This document shows positions 1 through 13,100 of a stretch of DNA of 64,000 nt, one piece after another. Position numbers and translations under genes: made by a program. A model generated the notes under the pieces. The model saw only the letters and a program-made list of their open reading frames with translations, searched no databases and was not told the DNA's origin. The DNA comes from Apostichopus japonicus (Eukaryota > Echinodermata > Holothuroidea > Aspidochirotida > Stichopodidae), in NCBI RefSeq assembly GCF_037975245.1, contig NC_092565.1:4897499-4961498 (forward strand). The letters run 5' to 3'. Positions within the stretch are counted from its first letter, which is position 1; each line of letters starts with the position of its first letter.

Positions 1-1126
1 CTTGTATTCCGTTGATAAAAACATCAGTAATTTGCTTAGAAGACAAAATATATTGTCAGCTCAATTGCAATGTTGTTGTTGATCATGCTACCATTACCAA
101 ACCAAACATTTTTAGACTCTCACATGTTCCCAATAAGATTTGCCACCAAAATGTCATTTTCACCCGGCAACCCTGAAAACTTACAGAAACATATATGACA
201 AAATCATCTATCAACAAGGACACCCATCGACGGATGAAATGGGTCTATAATCTGGGAACAATTAGTCTCCCCGTAATAAATGTATGAAGAGGGTATGTCT
301 TTTAATTTAGCGACATACTGCACAATGTGATAAGGTAAAACAGAAAAGAAATAAGAAAAGTACAGAACAATTGGGTTTCTTTGGAATGCACTACAACTTT
401 AATTTCATATCCAATGTTAGTTGCATTGTTCAACGCAGTTATCTCACATTCAGGATTCTTCCCAAAAATGAGTAAAATAACCATTTTCAGGCATTAAAGC
501 AAAAACCCATACATTATTCTTTCTTACGGTCAGTATCATTCACACACTCTTTGTCTCTCTTTCTCCTTCTCTTCTCCCATCTCAGATCAAGGCTTAAACA
601 ACGTTATAATTCCCCACCATACATGTCCATCGGTTGGTGAAAGGCATTTCCAATTATTGACAAATGAATGAAAGAAGTAATGTTAATTAATATCTTTAAG
701 AAGAAACACATCAGATTAGAAATTTTTATGTTATTTTTTTCTCTTCAAAGTCTTGTGACGATAATAGGTTTTTTATCCTTCTTCTAACCTTTTTTTTTTG
801 TTTTAAATTTTGTACACTTTCTGTAACTATTTACACATGTATATTTATTCAATGCCGCAAATCAAAACCAAAGCTTTTACCAAAACACTTTGAGTTTTTT
901 TGTTTTCTTCTTGTCAGTCTTGTTTCACTTTAATGGTGTTTTCAACATCAACAGAGAAATAAAACACAAAGAAAACTTGAGTGACATCGTCATTAATTAG
1001 ATTTCCCGATGAGAGCATGCAGTTTTCCAGCATACATCCCTTTAAATTTAATAGACTACACAGACTAAAAATGATAATTGTTGCACGGAAATACAGGAAG
1101 AATTATGACAACTGCTCAAAAGGTGT
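1..1126 (-). other. 3' flank / 3' UTR of PDCD4
   Basis: AT-rich sequence downstream of the PDCD4 stop codon, with no coding potential of its own. A minus-strand AATAAA (TTTATT on the plus strand, 844-849) about 280 bases beyond the stop is a candidate polyadenylation signal. The 3' UTR end is not otherwise determinable. Confidence 0.4.
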
Positions 1127-4100
1127 TTAGTACTCTTTGACTCGTCCCCCGTCGCCCTCGGACACAAAACGCTTGCGACCCCTGCAACAACAAAAAACAA
1201 AGATATGAATTTACCATCAGTGCATTTGTCAAGAACACAAAGATTCTTAAGACAACAAGAAAGATAAAGGACCAACTAAATTGGAGAGTCAATGAGTTTC
1301 AATTGGAAAAAAAAAATAAATGAATTTGCATGTTTTGACTATTTGAAATATTGTTACTGCATCTTTAATGCTAAACAGTGTTGAGACTTTTTCAATTGGG
1401 CACTACCAACTTTGAGGGTCTTCATTAAAGGCTGGAGCTCAGCCATCAGAGGAGAAGTGGGCTGAGGGGTGATGAGGGGTATGCCCCACTAAGGATTACT
1501 CAATAAGGTCTGTTTTAATTGGTTTTGAAGCTTAAGACTCTTTACACTTTCCAGGGTCAAGGATATTATCATTCATTTCCCTGCTTTAACAAGGAAACAA
1601 TACCAAGAATCAGGAGCACGATTATAAGATTAGACCACAGATTAACTTTGTCCAAAAGGACTGCAGTCAACCCATTTTTGAATCCTTAGAAAAGTTATGA
1701 ATGTGTGTACAACTTGAAGTAAGTTTTCTTACATTCATTCAGTACTACAAAAGGGACTGCAAGTTATTATACCAGAGATCACAGCCACCGGCAGCGTGAT
1801 GTGGAATTATTTTATGAGATATTTTACGTTGAAAGCTAAACGACTCTTTTCCAGGAGGAACAAAGCCGGATTAACTTTTGGCTGCTAGGGCATGGAAGTT
1901 ACTTACCTGACAGGCACTTTGTTCCTCAGTAATAAAGACATGGCTCCCTCTCGCACGCAGACGTCACCAAACTGCTCCATCAGCTGGTACGCAAACGGTA
2001 CGTCCAACACCAGGTCTGGAAGGGCGTCAAACGCACGCTCGAATCCCTAAATGTTAGATGAAAGATGCACCAACTTGAGCAAGAGTATTTTAATATTTAG
2101 TTAAGAGAGATGGTAGGTCCATACCAATCTTCTGTAACTTTCACAAAATAATATTAGCTTCCTGTATGATTGAAAATTAAGAAGGGGGGGGGGGGGTTGT
2201 GATGAGGAGAGGGGCATGTGAAAGAAACAAATATGTGAGCACGTTTGAAGGTTTCTTTCAAGAATTCCATCAAGTTCAAGTTCAAATATTAGAAATAAAT
2301 ATTAAAAGTGCAACAAATTCCTTCATTTATTGAAAATACACACATTTATAATCTGATTCAATGAAAATCCGAAGGATGCTGAGATAAGGAACAAAAAACA
2401 ATTGTACTTTTCTTAATCTGGTTTCAAGAGGTGGAAAATAAGGTCCTGGAAGGTAACCCCCAGCTGCTTGGAAGGGGGGGTTGTTAGGAGGGTAACTTAC
2501 AGTATTGAACTGGTAGCTGGTAATGATTGCTGCATCCAAGAGAAGCTTGAGCAGCTTCCCCATCTGCTCCGCGGCATTTCGATCCGCTGCCTCCAACACG
2601 ATGACGGCAGCCTAGATTACAAGGACAACAAGTAAAGAGATTAATATGTCATTCCACTGGTAACTGGTTGTCTCAAGTGTATTTTTGCTTTCAAATGAAA
2701 ATGGAGAAAGACCTTGAGGCACAGAATCCACAGATCAACTATTTTACAAGATGATATAGAAAAAAAGTTGTCCTCATTATGTAAAGTTAATTTAGTATTT
2801 TATCTATCCTTAAAACCAATATGGAATATTAGCATTATTCCCCCCCCCCCTTCCCCCCCCTCAAAATATGATCTTCTTTTCATTTTTTTCTCCATACCTC
2901 ATAGACTAGCTCATGATGGAAGTGTGGCACTGCCAGTTCCTGAATACAAGTGATGGCCTCTGCAGAGTCCTTGGAACTGAGGTATTCCTTGAGAAGCATT
3001 ATCATCTAGGATGAAAAGTAAAAAGAAACATTGATGCTGCATACAGAGGTTGACCCTACTCCATTGATAGACCATGATGGCAGAGGCTTTCGGGTTGGCC
3101 TCTGTCGGCCTCGATCGAACTTAAAAATTGTCTGCCGACCACCGACCACATTTGCCTGCATCAACTTTCACACACACACAACAAATATTAGTTTGAGAAT
3201 ACTTGCCGACTTATTTTTATAACTATTGTTGGCCACTACTTACAAAAAAGAAGATTTAAATTTATTACGATATCAGATTTTATGTATTGCTACGTTGAAC
3301 AGCTGTCCAACATAAAAGGAACATTAAACTAAACCAGAAAGCTTTGCGATGTAAAATTTTCTCAAAATTCAAAATACTGTAACTTTTTGACTAATGTAGA
3401 GAAAATGAGTTAATTTTGTCACACGAATTAAGTGAGAACCAGACAAGGTTTAGTAGAAAGACCTTGTGGGGCATCAACCATGTCATTCACTCATAAAGAT
3501 TTTACTATATGGTTTACTAACCTAATTTATTCCTTTGCAAATTGCATGTTTATATAAATGCATCAATGGCCAAGCTCCCAATTATTTGGTTAATTATTTC
3601 ATTAAAAAGGAAAGTGGGTACTCTCATAGGTCTGGAACTAAATACATTGTTCAGAGAACTAGGACGAAGACCTTCGGTGATCGGGCTTTCTCTGTGGCAG
3701 GTCCAAGGGAGAGGAGCAGGTTATCCACTAAAAGTCAGTTGTCTTGTTCCTTCACAAGTCTTAGGAGCAAACTTAAAAACACATCTGTTCTAGGTTTCAG
3801 TTCAATAGTACTGTTTTAGGGTGTAGTTGTGTCTTTTGTAAAGCGCCACTGCATATAATTTCTAAAGAAGTGAGAGCTATAGAAAATCTTTATGAGTGAA
3901 TGACATGGTTGATGCCCCACAAGGTCTTTCTACTAAACCTTGTCTGGTTCTCACTTAATTCGTGTGACAAAATTAACTCATTTTCTCTGTGGCAGGTCCA
4001 AGGGAGAGGAGCAGGTTATCCACTAAAAGTCAGTTGTCTTGTTCCTTCACAAGTCTTAGGAGCAAACTTAAAAACACATCTGTTCTAGGTTTCAGTTCAA

Positions 4101-7100
4101 TAGTACTGTTTTAGGGTGTAGTTGTGTCTTTTGTAAAGCGCCACTGCATATAATTTCTAAAGAAGTGAGAGCTATAGAAATGCCATTATTATCATTATTA
4201 TTATTAATATTATTATTATTATGCTGCATACTGGAATTCATCCATGGTACTATTCCAGAGCTGGCCTGTTTACAAGGTTTTCAGACTTTGAACTCTGCTA
4301 AAATCAATCCACCGTTACTAACCTACCAAGGATGGGATTCATCAGAGTTTTCCTTCTTGACAAACAGGGCTTTACAGGAGCATACACACACAAACCACAA
4401 CAGATTTACAATATGCCATGGAAGCAAACAATGCTATTCAAAACTTATCGCTGTCAATGTGTGGATTTGTTATTGTGACAAAGTCTTCCACCATGGCATA
4501 TCAATGGTGTAGTTTAGTGTTCCAACTTTAAAGTGCAGTCTGGAAGGCTCTGCAGTTTTGTCTATGATATCAGTGTTGCAACACTTCTAGGCATCTTTTG
4601 CACTTGTCCAGCAAATTGCCCATTTTGAATCGTATTTTGGCTAACATGGGATTCCAGATAAACTATTCCACGATATTCCTATTTTAAATTTCTATTGTGA
4701 CATGAACCAATCATAAATTTAGTTTTTGGTGAATATGAGTTGAATTCAAGTTGGTGACATTATACTGGGGACTCGAACCAGATTTTTTTTATGGTTCCCA
4801 CTGTTGGGGGGGGGGGGGGGAAACCAAGAAGGTAGAAATTTCCTCAAGGGGTTTTAAGAGTTCATGCCTGAGCTAGTAAAGTTAGTTATGAAATAATTAA
4901 GACAATGAGTAATTTGTAACTATTCCAGTTTGTTCAGGGTAACAAAGACTCACCTTCTTGCTCAGCTGCTTAACAGGCCTGGTTCCCCCTGAGACACCCC
5001 AAATGTTGTCAAGCCTTGAAATCCCGTGTTTCATGTTGAGCAGTAAGGCAGCTCTCTCCAGGGCTTTCCTGTCAAACGAAAAACGGGAGAAAACAGGAAG
5101 ATGTTTTATGAGGCAGAACAATGTTACAGGAAGCCATGAACCATTGTGTTTCTGACAACATCCCACAATGAAAGTATTATCATTCCATAACACGATTAAC
5201 ATAATCAATAACTGCGATTCCAGTTTGGCAATCTTCACAAAGTCATCGGAAAAGATTAATTCCAACATAGGTAGCTGCTTTTGTCTGATAGTCAGTTTCT
5301 GAATACTTTACAAAGGCACCTTAACAAGAGCTCACTTTGCCTCTTTTTTGTTTTTTACCGTGCATGAGCATTAACTGGCTGGTAATTAATGATTACAGTC
5401 AATTGTGCAAGTTTCTTTACTCAGACAGTTAATCACATTAATACTATTCATATGCAAAATGACATATTGAAAATTGCCAATTTGATTTATTTATAGATCA
5501 TCTTCAATACTTACTTGCTGAAATCACAATCGACAGAGGCTTGGAATTCTTGCAAAAATTTTGGTGGTAAGCAATCGTCAGCAACGGCCCTTGCGATGAA
5601 CTGGCCCACCACCTACAGGACAGGAAACAGAATTTTTAAACTTATAGAACCTGAAAGGATTGGAATTCTGTCTCCTTAAGGTAGAACTGTTCAAAGACTA
5701 CCTGACTAGGGTTACAAGTTGTACAGTGTGTTTGTTTGTGTGAGTGTGTGTGTGTCAGTATGTGTGTATATATGTGCAGGTACTGTGTTGAAGGCAGAGG
5801 TGGCAGAGCCTAATACTAACCTTTAAAATTGAGTGGCTGATCTCTATTTCAAGCAGAAATTAAAGTGTGCAAGAGGTAGCATTTGTAGGGTCTTTATTTA
5901 CAAGTCAAAGTTAATTTGTCGACCTTAATATTACAATATTACAGTGTTCTGTACACAAGGCAAAGCTCTTACATTTACAAGTGACTGACAACCTTACGGT
6001 CGTCCTGTACACCCCCGGTTCCTTCTGGATCTACAGTTGGCAGAAACTTTAGCTATCTTTTGCTCACAAGATAGTCAATTACCAATTTGTAGACTGAGTA
6101 AATGGGAGAGAGTTATAGTAGAGTACTGGAGAATGGTAAGAGACAATCACAAAGTGTCATTCTTTTGGAAGATCACAAAATGCAAGAAGAATGTTGTAAA
6201 ATGACGAATTTATTCATTTGGCTTTTCCCTTCATTCTCTTTTATGTTATCAACAAGCCTCAAAGCTTCCACAGTACTGCTTATTTATTGATCACTATGTA
6301 TTTTGGACAACATACCAAGGGTGTATCAGAGGTGTCCAAGCTCAGGTCTCCCAAGCTGTTCAACAGATGTTGCTGTTTTCTTTAATTATCAATTACTATG
6401 TTCTTTGGACAACATACGCAGGGTGCTTCAGCTAGGGGTGTCTGAGCTTAGATGTCTCACAACTGTTGAACAGATGTTGCTGTTATGCTGTTTATTTATC
6501 AATCACTATGTATTTTGGACAACATACCAAGGGTACATCAGGGGTGTCCAAGCTTAGATCTCTCAAACTGTTCAACAGATGTAGCTGTTTCTTTACTTAT
6601 ACAATCACTATATATTTGGACAACATACCAAGGGTGCATCAGGGGTGTCCAAGCTCAGATCTCTCAAACTGTTCAACAGATGATCGAAGGCGAAACTGAG
6701 CTCCTCTTCCGTCAAGAGTTTCTTTCCACGGAGGTCAGAGAGTAAGACGGAGGTCATTTCCTTGTGGTCTGCCTTACCCTCAAGGGCCATTGTCACAGCC
6801 AAGGCTGGTACATGATGTAGATTGTCCTCTTGGATGTTGAGGTTAGACAAATACGCCTGCAATCAAATTAAAGGAACAATGTAGAATCCACTCAAATGTA
6901 TGGAAACTTGAAGACTTTAAAACTGATGCTTAGAATCCCTTACGCCAGGGATGCTTTAAGCAAGCCTTGACATTTAAACGTGAAACTAGGCCCACCTTTT
7001 CATGAAAACCTTTAAAATTTCAAATTCATTATTAGCTGCACCAGACAATATCTCGTAAAACAATGTTCTTTTGCTTAGACAGCAATTACCCATAAACATT

Positions 7101-10100
7101 CACAAACCATCCTTTTTGATATGCAATACATATCAATTGCAATATTATGTACCACATTAAACATTACAGAAAATATCATGAAAGAAGGCCCCCCCCCATC
7201 CCTACCTTAACCAAAGAAAAAGAAATATTTACCAACACTTCTTTGGTATCACCATGTTCAAAGAATTCTTGCACAATTGGTCGCAACACCTCCAGCAAAT
7301 CCTGGCCACTCAGCATAGGTGTCACAGTCTTGACCAGATAGTCTCCCTTGATATCCATAAGATAAAAAAATAAATAAAAACACATTTAGAATTAACATAA
7401 AGCATTATTACCAAGACTATATGGGAGAAAACCTCAAAGCAGAGGACACAGGGTTGCAAACTTTTCATCACTTTTGCCAAAAAGTTTGAAATATGTGTCA
7501 ATATTCCTCCAAAATTACTGGTAACTGGTGCACGCACAAATACCAATACTTTTAGTACCCAGTCTCCTATATATACTGATTAACCCAATCGTCGATAAGT
7601 GGAAACATTCTTGCATTCGTCTGCAATGAGTTTGAAAACATTTACAAAGAACTTGCTGGGAATTGGATATTTGAGCAGAAGAAAATCTAAAAGTCTAGGA
7701 AACAATGCTGGTCATTCATTGAGGGCGCACTGCAGGATTGTTACCAGTTGATGTACAGTACAGGGCATGCATAGGAATTAACAGGTGCAGTAAGAGAGGG
7801 ATGAAATGGATGTCTTAGACTGGCTTCAATAGACACACTTATAGACCATATAATGTGAGCCTGGCAAAGCTTAGCATTGCTTGATCATATCAAAATTCTG
7901 TGAAAACTGCCTTGGGCATTTTATGTCACACTATGTGAACTCATGGATACAAATGGCATTTACTGCTAAATTGGTTCACAACATCTGGAACCATTTCTAT
8001 ACCTCTGCACATCCCGTCCCCCCCCCCCCCCACCAAACCTCTCACCTTATTACTTTGTGCAGCATGAATCTTGTGCATTTAACATGAGACACACTACAGT
8101 TCATACAAGTTGTTCATATCCACTTGGCTGTTCAACGAAGGACTCTTTAACCAAATCCTTCAGTGCATTATCGACAGTTTATAACAGTAATAACCATTAC
8201 ACAGATTGACACTGCAGTTTCAATTCACGCACAGAAATTTATCAAGAAACTGAATTCTGAACTGTAAGTGTGCAACCGCAGTTAGTAATGTCCATGGTAC
8301 TGCGCAGGATCCACATACTTTACTTTATGACTCTAGTTTATACTATAATCAATGTGAAACAAGGGAGACAATTCCACTCTCCACATTCCCACCCACACAA
8401 CAGGTGCAGCTTTGCAGATTCATTACAGCTCTCAGGGAAATGCCCCATGATCATTTATGTTGCAATATATATCAGTACCTACCCAGGCATCACAAGTCCA
8501 AAACTTTGGCAGACTGCCAAGTGAGGCAATGTCTTTTATGACTCACACAATTTTGTAATTTCCCTTTTCATAATGAATAGTGTGGTGTAACTGTTTTCTT
8601 AATAACCTGAAGTTATGCAACAGGGATTGCAAACACATGACATAGCTGTTTGAATTTCATCATTCATGCAAAAAATATATCGCATATAATTAGTAAAACA
8701 CATTTGGTTGCGTTTTACATAAACTGATGCAAGTCCGGAAGAATACAACCAATGTTTTCCAACATTATTTGGTGGATACTCATAACCAAAGCCCATCTGG
8801 ACAGATTACATACTAAATTAATACGTTATGTGCAGAGATATTGCTGGTTGCTTCATTATGTCTCTTCATTATGTCATCCACCATCTAACCTAATATTAGT
8901 TGCAAACTGCCAATGACAATCCCTGGTAGTAAAGACATTTCTTTCCTTGTTCCTTTGATTGCGGTTGACTTGTTTTGTGTTACGTGCATTTTGCAGCTAC
9001 TTCTTGTTGCTGATTTTGGCGCTCTATAAATCCACTGTATTATTATTATTATATTTATAAAACGTAATTAGTAGGCATGGAACATATTACTCTCTGCTAA
9101 AACACACTGGTATATTTAAGAAACACCAGGCAAGAATAATTGTAGACACAATACTCTCCTCGACTCCTCCTCTCCAAATCACTCAAACAAGACTTTCCTA
9201 AACAAAAACACACTATGATTCAATCCTGCTTACCTGCGCAACTACACTAAGCTTTAAGATATTACCCAACTTGACTATGACTCTCAATGTTCTGAAATGG
9301 ATTATTAGAACCGCAAACTGACGCTACAACTTTGACCCCATTGATCCCAGGAGCTATTTGATCACACAACTCTTCCTGTTCTACCTACCAGACAATTCCA
9401 CCACTTCCTCACAAAAACAACAGGATCCAGAATATACTACAGGTAATGCTATTTTCACATTATTGTCTGACCTCACATACTGTAGTACTGTACAGCTAGT
9501 TCAGCTGTCTGTGATCGAAGCAAGCAAAGATCAGTTGGAATTGCATGCATGTCCCCCCCCCCACCCTCCACCTTCTTGTGCATGGTTAATGTGCTTTGAG
9601 AAGCTGGTTACTTTCTGTACTACTACGGTAATGTGGAAACTAAGGTGTGACTATCCAAGTAACTGAGCATTTCAATGGACATAGCGTTCATGAAATGAAA
9701 TCAGATCTTTTGTTGTGAGTAAATTACAAGTTGATCAATACAAATATTTGATAATAATCTGTTGAGGTAGTATAGTGTATGCCTCTACTATAGTTATAAA
9801 GAATGAAAATACAGTATTTTGTTTTAAGTAAGCAAAGTCTATATCTTCCTATTTGTGCAGCCTGAATTTTGTAACTTAACAACAAAATACATTGTAGAGT
9901 GTGAAGTACCAAAATGAAAGCACAGATTCTTTGTTATATGTTTGTTTATGCACAGTAATCATGAAACAATGTCGTATATTTTAACATATTAACTTTTAAA
10001 GTACTGTATACACAGTAAATACATATGTATCAGACTTTGAACAGTCACCCTGTGTGTTGTGCCAGTTTGCTCTGAACTCCAAAAGTGTTTTTTCCTTTGA

Positions 10101-13100
10101 CTTTAATTGAGTATCCAAGCTTGAATCCATCCACATGCATAACCCTACTCTACTTCTAATAATACATTCTGATAAAAGTTATCACTATAAGGTGGCATGC
10201 AAAGAGGATGTTTCAATTACATCTTAAATAGGAAGTTGCTGGTTACTATCACAGATCATCCCACTGCTTTTTACTATGGTACATTTCTGTGTTGTTGAAG
10301 TGAAAGAGCCACAAATGATTTTCCCGCATGAAAGTAAAGTTGTCATGAACGATGAGGCGAACCGCACACAAGAATACAAGAGAGTCAGAGGGGAGTGCAG
10401 TGCAAACATGTTACCAATTTCAAGGAATAATTTAGTGTTCAAATTTCGTAAAGTATTTAAATTGAAAGCTCTGATTTGATTTCTGTTGTTAACACTACAG
10501 TTCCTGTGTAAAAAACTGCGATAACTTTACACTTGTATATAAGCAACTTCACAAGATATTTGGTGTTTTGCGATGTGTTACTGGTTAAACTATTCCCTGA
10601 ATTCATAAAAACAAGTAAAAGAGGAAAACTGTGCAATATCAGAAAAGAGCATTGATGTCAAATGAAGAGAGAGAGAGAAAACAAATCCACACTGAAACAC
10701 ATGTACTGTAAACCTTCACTGGTTCAGGTATTTATGATTAAGAAGAGTTATTCAAGTCTCCATCCAAACATGTAATTTCGAGTCTACCTACTACCTGACG
10801 TTCAAAGAGTCTCCATTAGACTCTACCACTATATTTCAAATTTCGACAACCTCTTGAATCAGACTAGATATTCATACATGAGGAATCTTTGCACTATGGA
10901 TCGACAATGCATTAAGAAAAAATGTCATTTCAAGCATATGTGCCTCAATGTCATCTTTTGAATCGCTTAAGTCCTCAGTCTTGTCGCGTATGTGAAGAAA
11001 CGCTTTAATCTGTAATATCTGGCATCAACGCAATAACCTTTTTCTTAGCTGCTTGGGAAGGTGCTTCATCGTATATTTCTACTATATGGACTCAATGATG
11101 ACTGGCATGGGGGTCTGACTGTTAAAAATACTCTATGTTATATAGCACCTGGTCATAGAAGGTGCCATGTTCTAAATACTGGGGAGGGGGGGGGGTTGGG
11201 AAGATACAGCAAACGTCATTTGCGATGAAACATCCATGGTACACTTGTCCTGCTAAAACCACCAAGTTTTTTCCTCACCTGAGTTTCTGAATCATAGTTG
11301 GGGTCATTGATATCCCGGCAATCCTTATCGTTTTCTTCGTAGATCTCACCGGCCTTGCCCCAAGTACCCTTGCCGCCACCACCGCCTATTAAAACCAAAA
11401 TAAAAACAGATAAAATTGTAGTAACTTGGATGAAATATTTACTCAGTTTGGAAAACTTGATTCCAACAGACCGGGTTGAATCGGAAGAAGAAATTCTGTC
11501 ACAATACCATTAATCACTGAGTTGGAATTGAAATCATACCAGCACTGGACTGAAAGGAAATTTGTAGGTTTAATAATTTTCATGTTTTGACAAATTAGGT
11601 CAATGCATTCAAGTTGAATGATTCAACACTACTACTGCACTCCCGAGTTCAAGCAAAGTTGACCTTCGCACACCAGCTTCCCTGCATTACCTACATCAGT
11701 AGCCAAAACAGACCATTAATTTTCATTATCAACTTGATCTTTTTAATTACTAAGCCAGTCTGTGTGACTTTTACACAAACTTTATCCAGGGTTTTAATTA
11801 TTAAATTTTGGGCAGGCCGAGCATCTGTTGCATTCTCATGGACTACCATCATGCGATACAATATATTCCAGGGATTCGATTCGCTAGTCATTGGATTACC
11901 AGGTAAACAACCTTCACAGGTGGTGAAACTTACACAGCAGAATTTCCTTCCAAAGGTTGGTTTGTAATTTGCAGCCAGCCATACAAGCCAAACGTAAACT
12001 GTTGCATCAGTTTTCCAAGTAACTCATTTCAACAATAATATTTTCTACCTAACTTTATCAACAACACTATGACTCACAAAGGAGGATGAAAGTCTGCCAC
12101 TACCCGAACTGTTTATTGTTTACTGCAGTATTCAATATTTGCCAAAGTGCCAAACACATAGATAATCTGTTTTACACAATAAATTCTGAAGTACTTTAAA
12201 CTTTGAATAGTCTTTCAAAATATGCAGTCCTCAGTTGTTCTGTAACTAACATAACATGTAACTAACATAACTGTAGCTAGCATTTAACATAAGGTTCTGT
12301 AACTAACATGTACAACTTTCTTATATTAGCATATATGTGGAGGGAAGCATTCCTCTCAAATGAAACTTCTGACCAACATTACTACATGAGATTGCTCTCA
12401 GTATTTGCGATCAAGTCCATTAGTGGTTGTCACGTTATTGTGGTTGAGCATACCAGTACAAACTTGGTGTTCAGCATGTGCATGCCAAGTTGCAGTGCAG
12501 CATATGATCACAAACGAGTCATATATGTGCTTAGAGTAGGTTCTTTATTTATAGAGTAATGTTTACCACGATCCTAATCCTAACCCTTGATACGCACATA
12601 CTGCACGTACCTAGTTTGCAATGGTACCTTCATTGACAATGACCTGACGACCGCTAAGAGACTTGATCCAGTACTTGTTCATGGTAGGTTACTATCTGCA
12701 CCATACCAGCAGACAATACCTACTAGTTGTAAAATGTAAACAGTAGTCGATAAAACCAGACCCGCCAGAACAACTCACCTGGCATGAAGCCAAACTGACT
12801 GGAAAAAGTAAAGAAATTTCTTTGCCAGTTGACTCAGTGCACACTTAGTTTTTTCAAATCTGACAATAGATCTAAATAAAAACGTGCCTTAACAAAATAG
12901 ATTAATGTTAAAGAACTAATGGCATGCCATGTTCCAGGCCGGGACCAATTTGTTATGTGTCACAGACGACATCGACATAAACATCCACTGTCAATCTGAT
13001 GAATATTTTGGGTATCATAACAGCAACTGTAAGCTTGATGATAAGAATTTCACTTGAATACAAATGGTTATACATAACAGGAATTTATCTCTGGGTAGAT

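Larger units (their letters stand above)
3520..4225 (+). mobile_element. Fragment of LINE reverse transcriptase C-terminal tail and 3' end, partly duplicated
   Basis: The plus frame from 3535 encodes [14 protein letters not shown], then [15 protein letters not shown], then LRSKLKNT. This is the conserved tail that follows the reverse-transcriptase domain in CR1/L2-like LINEs of marine animals. It is followed by a 3' end with GTAAAGCGCCACTGCATATAA and, after the second copy, an ATT-type tail (4184-4221). The element is 5'-truncated, the frame is broken (the expected LKTHLF ending is in another frame), and the last 199 bases are duplicated. It lies within PDCD4 intron 6, opposite to the gene. 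Confidence 0.75.

Noticed and set aside
3535..3819. Host gene on the plus strand
   Set aside because: The protein is the common LINE C-terminal tail, truncated and duplicated.
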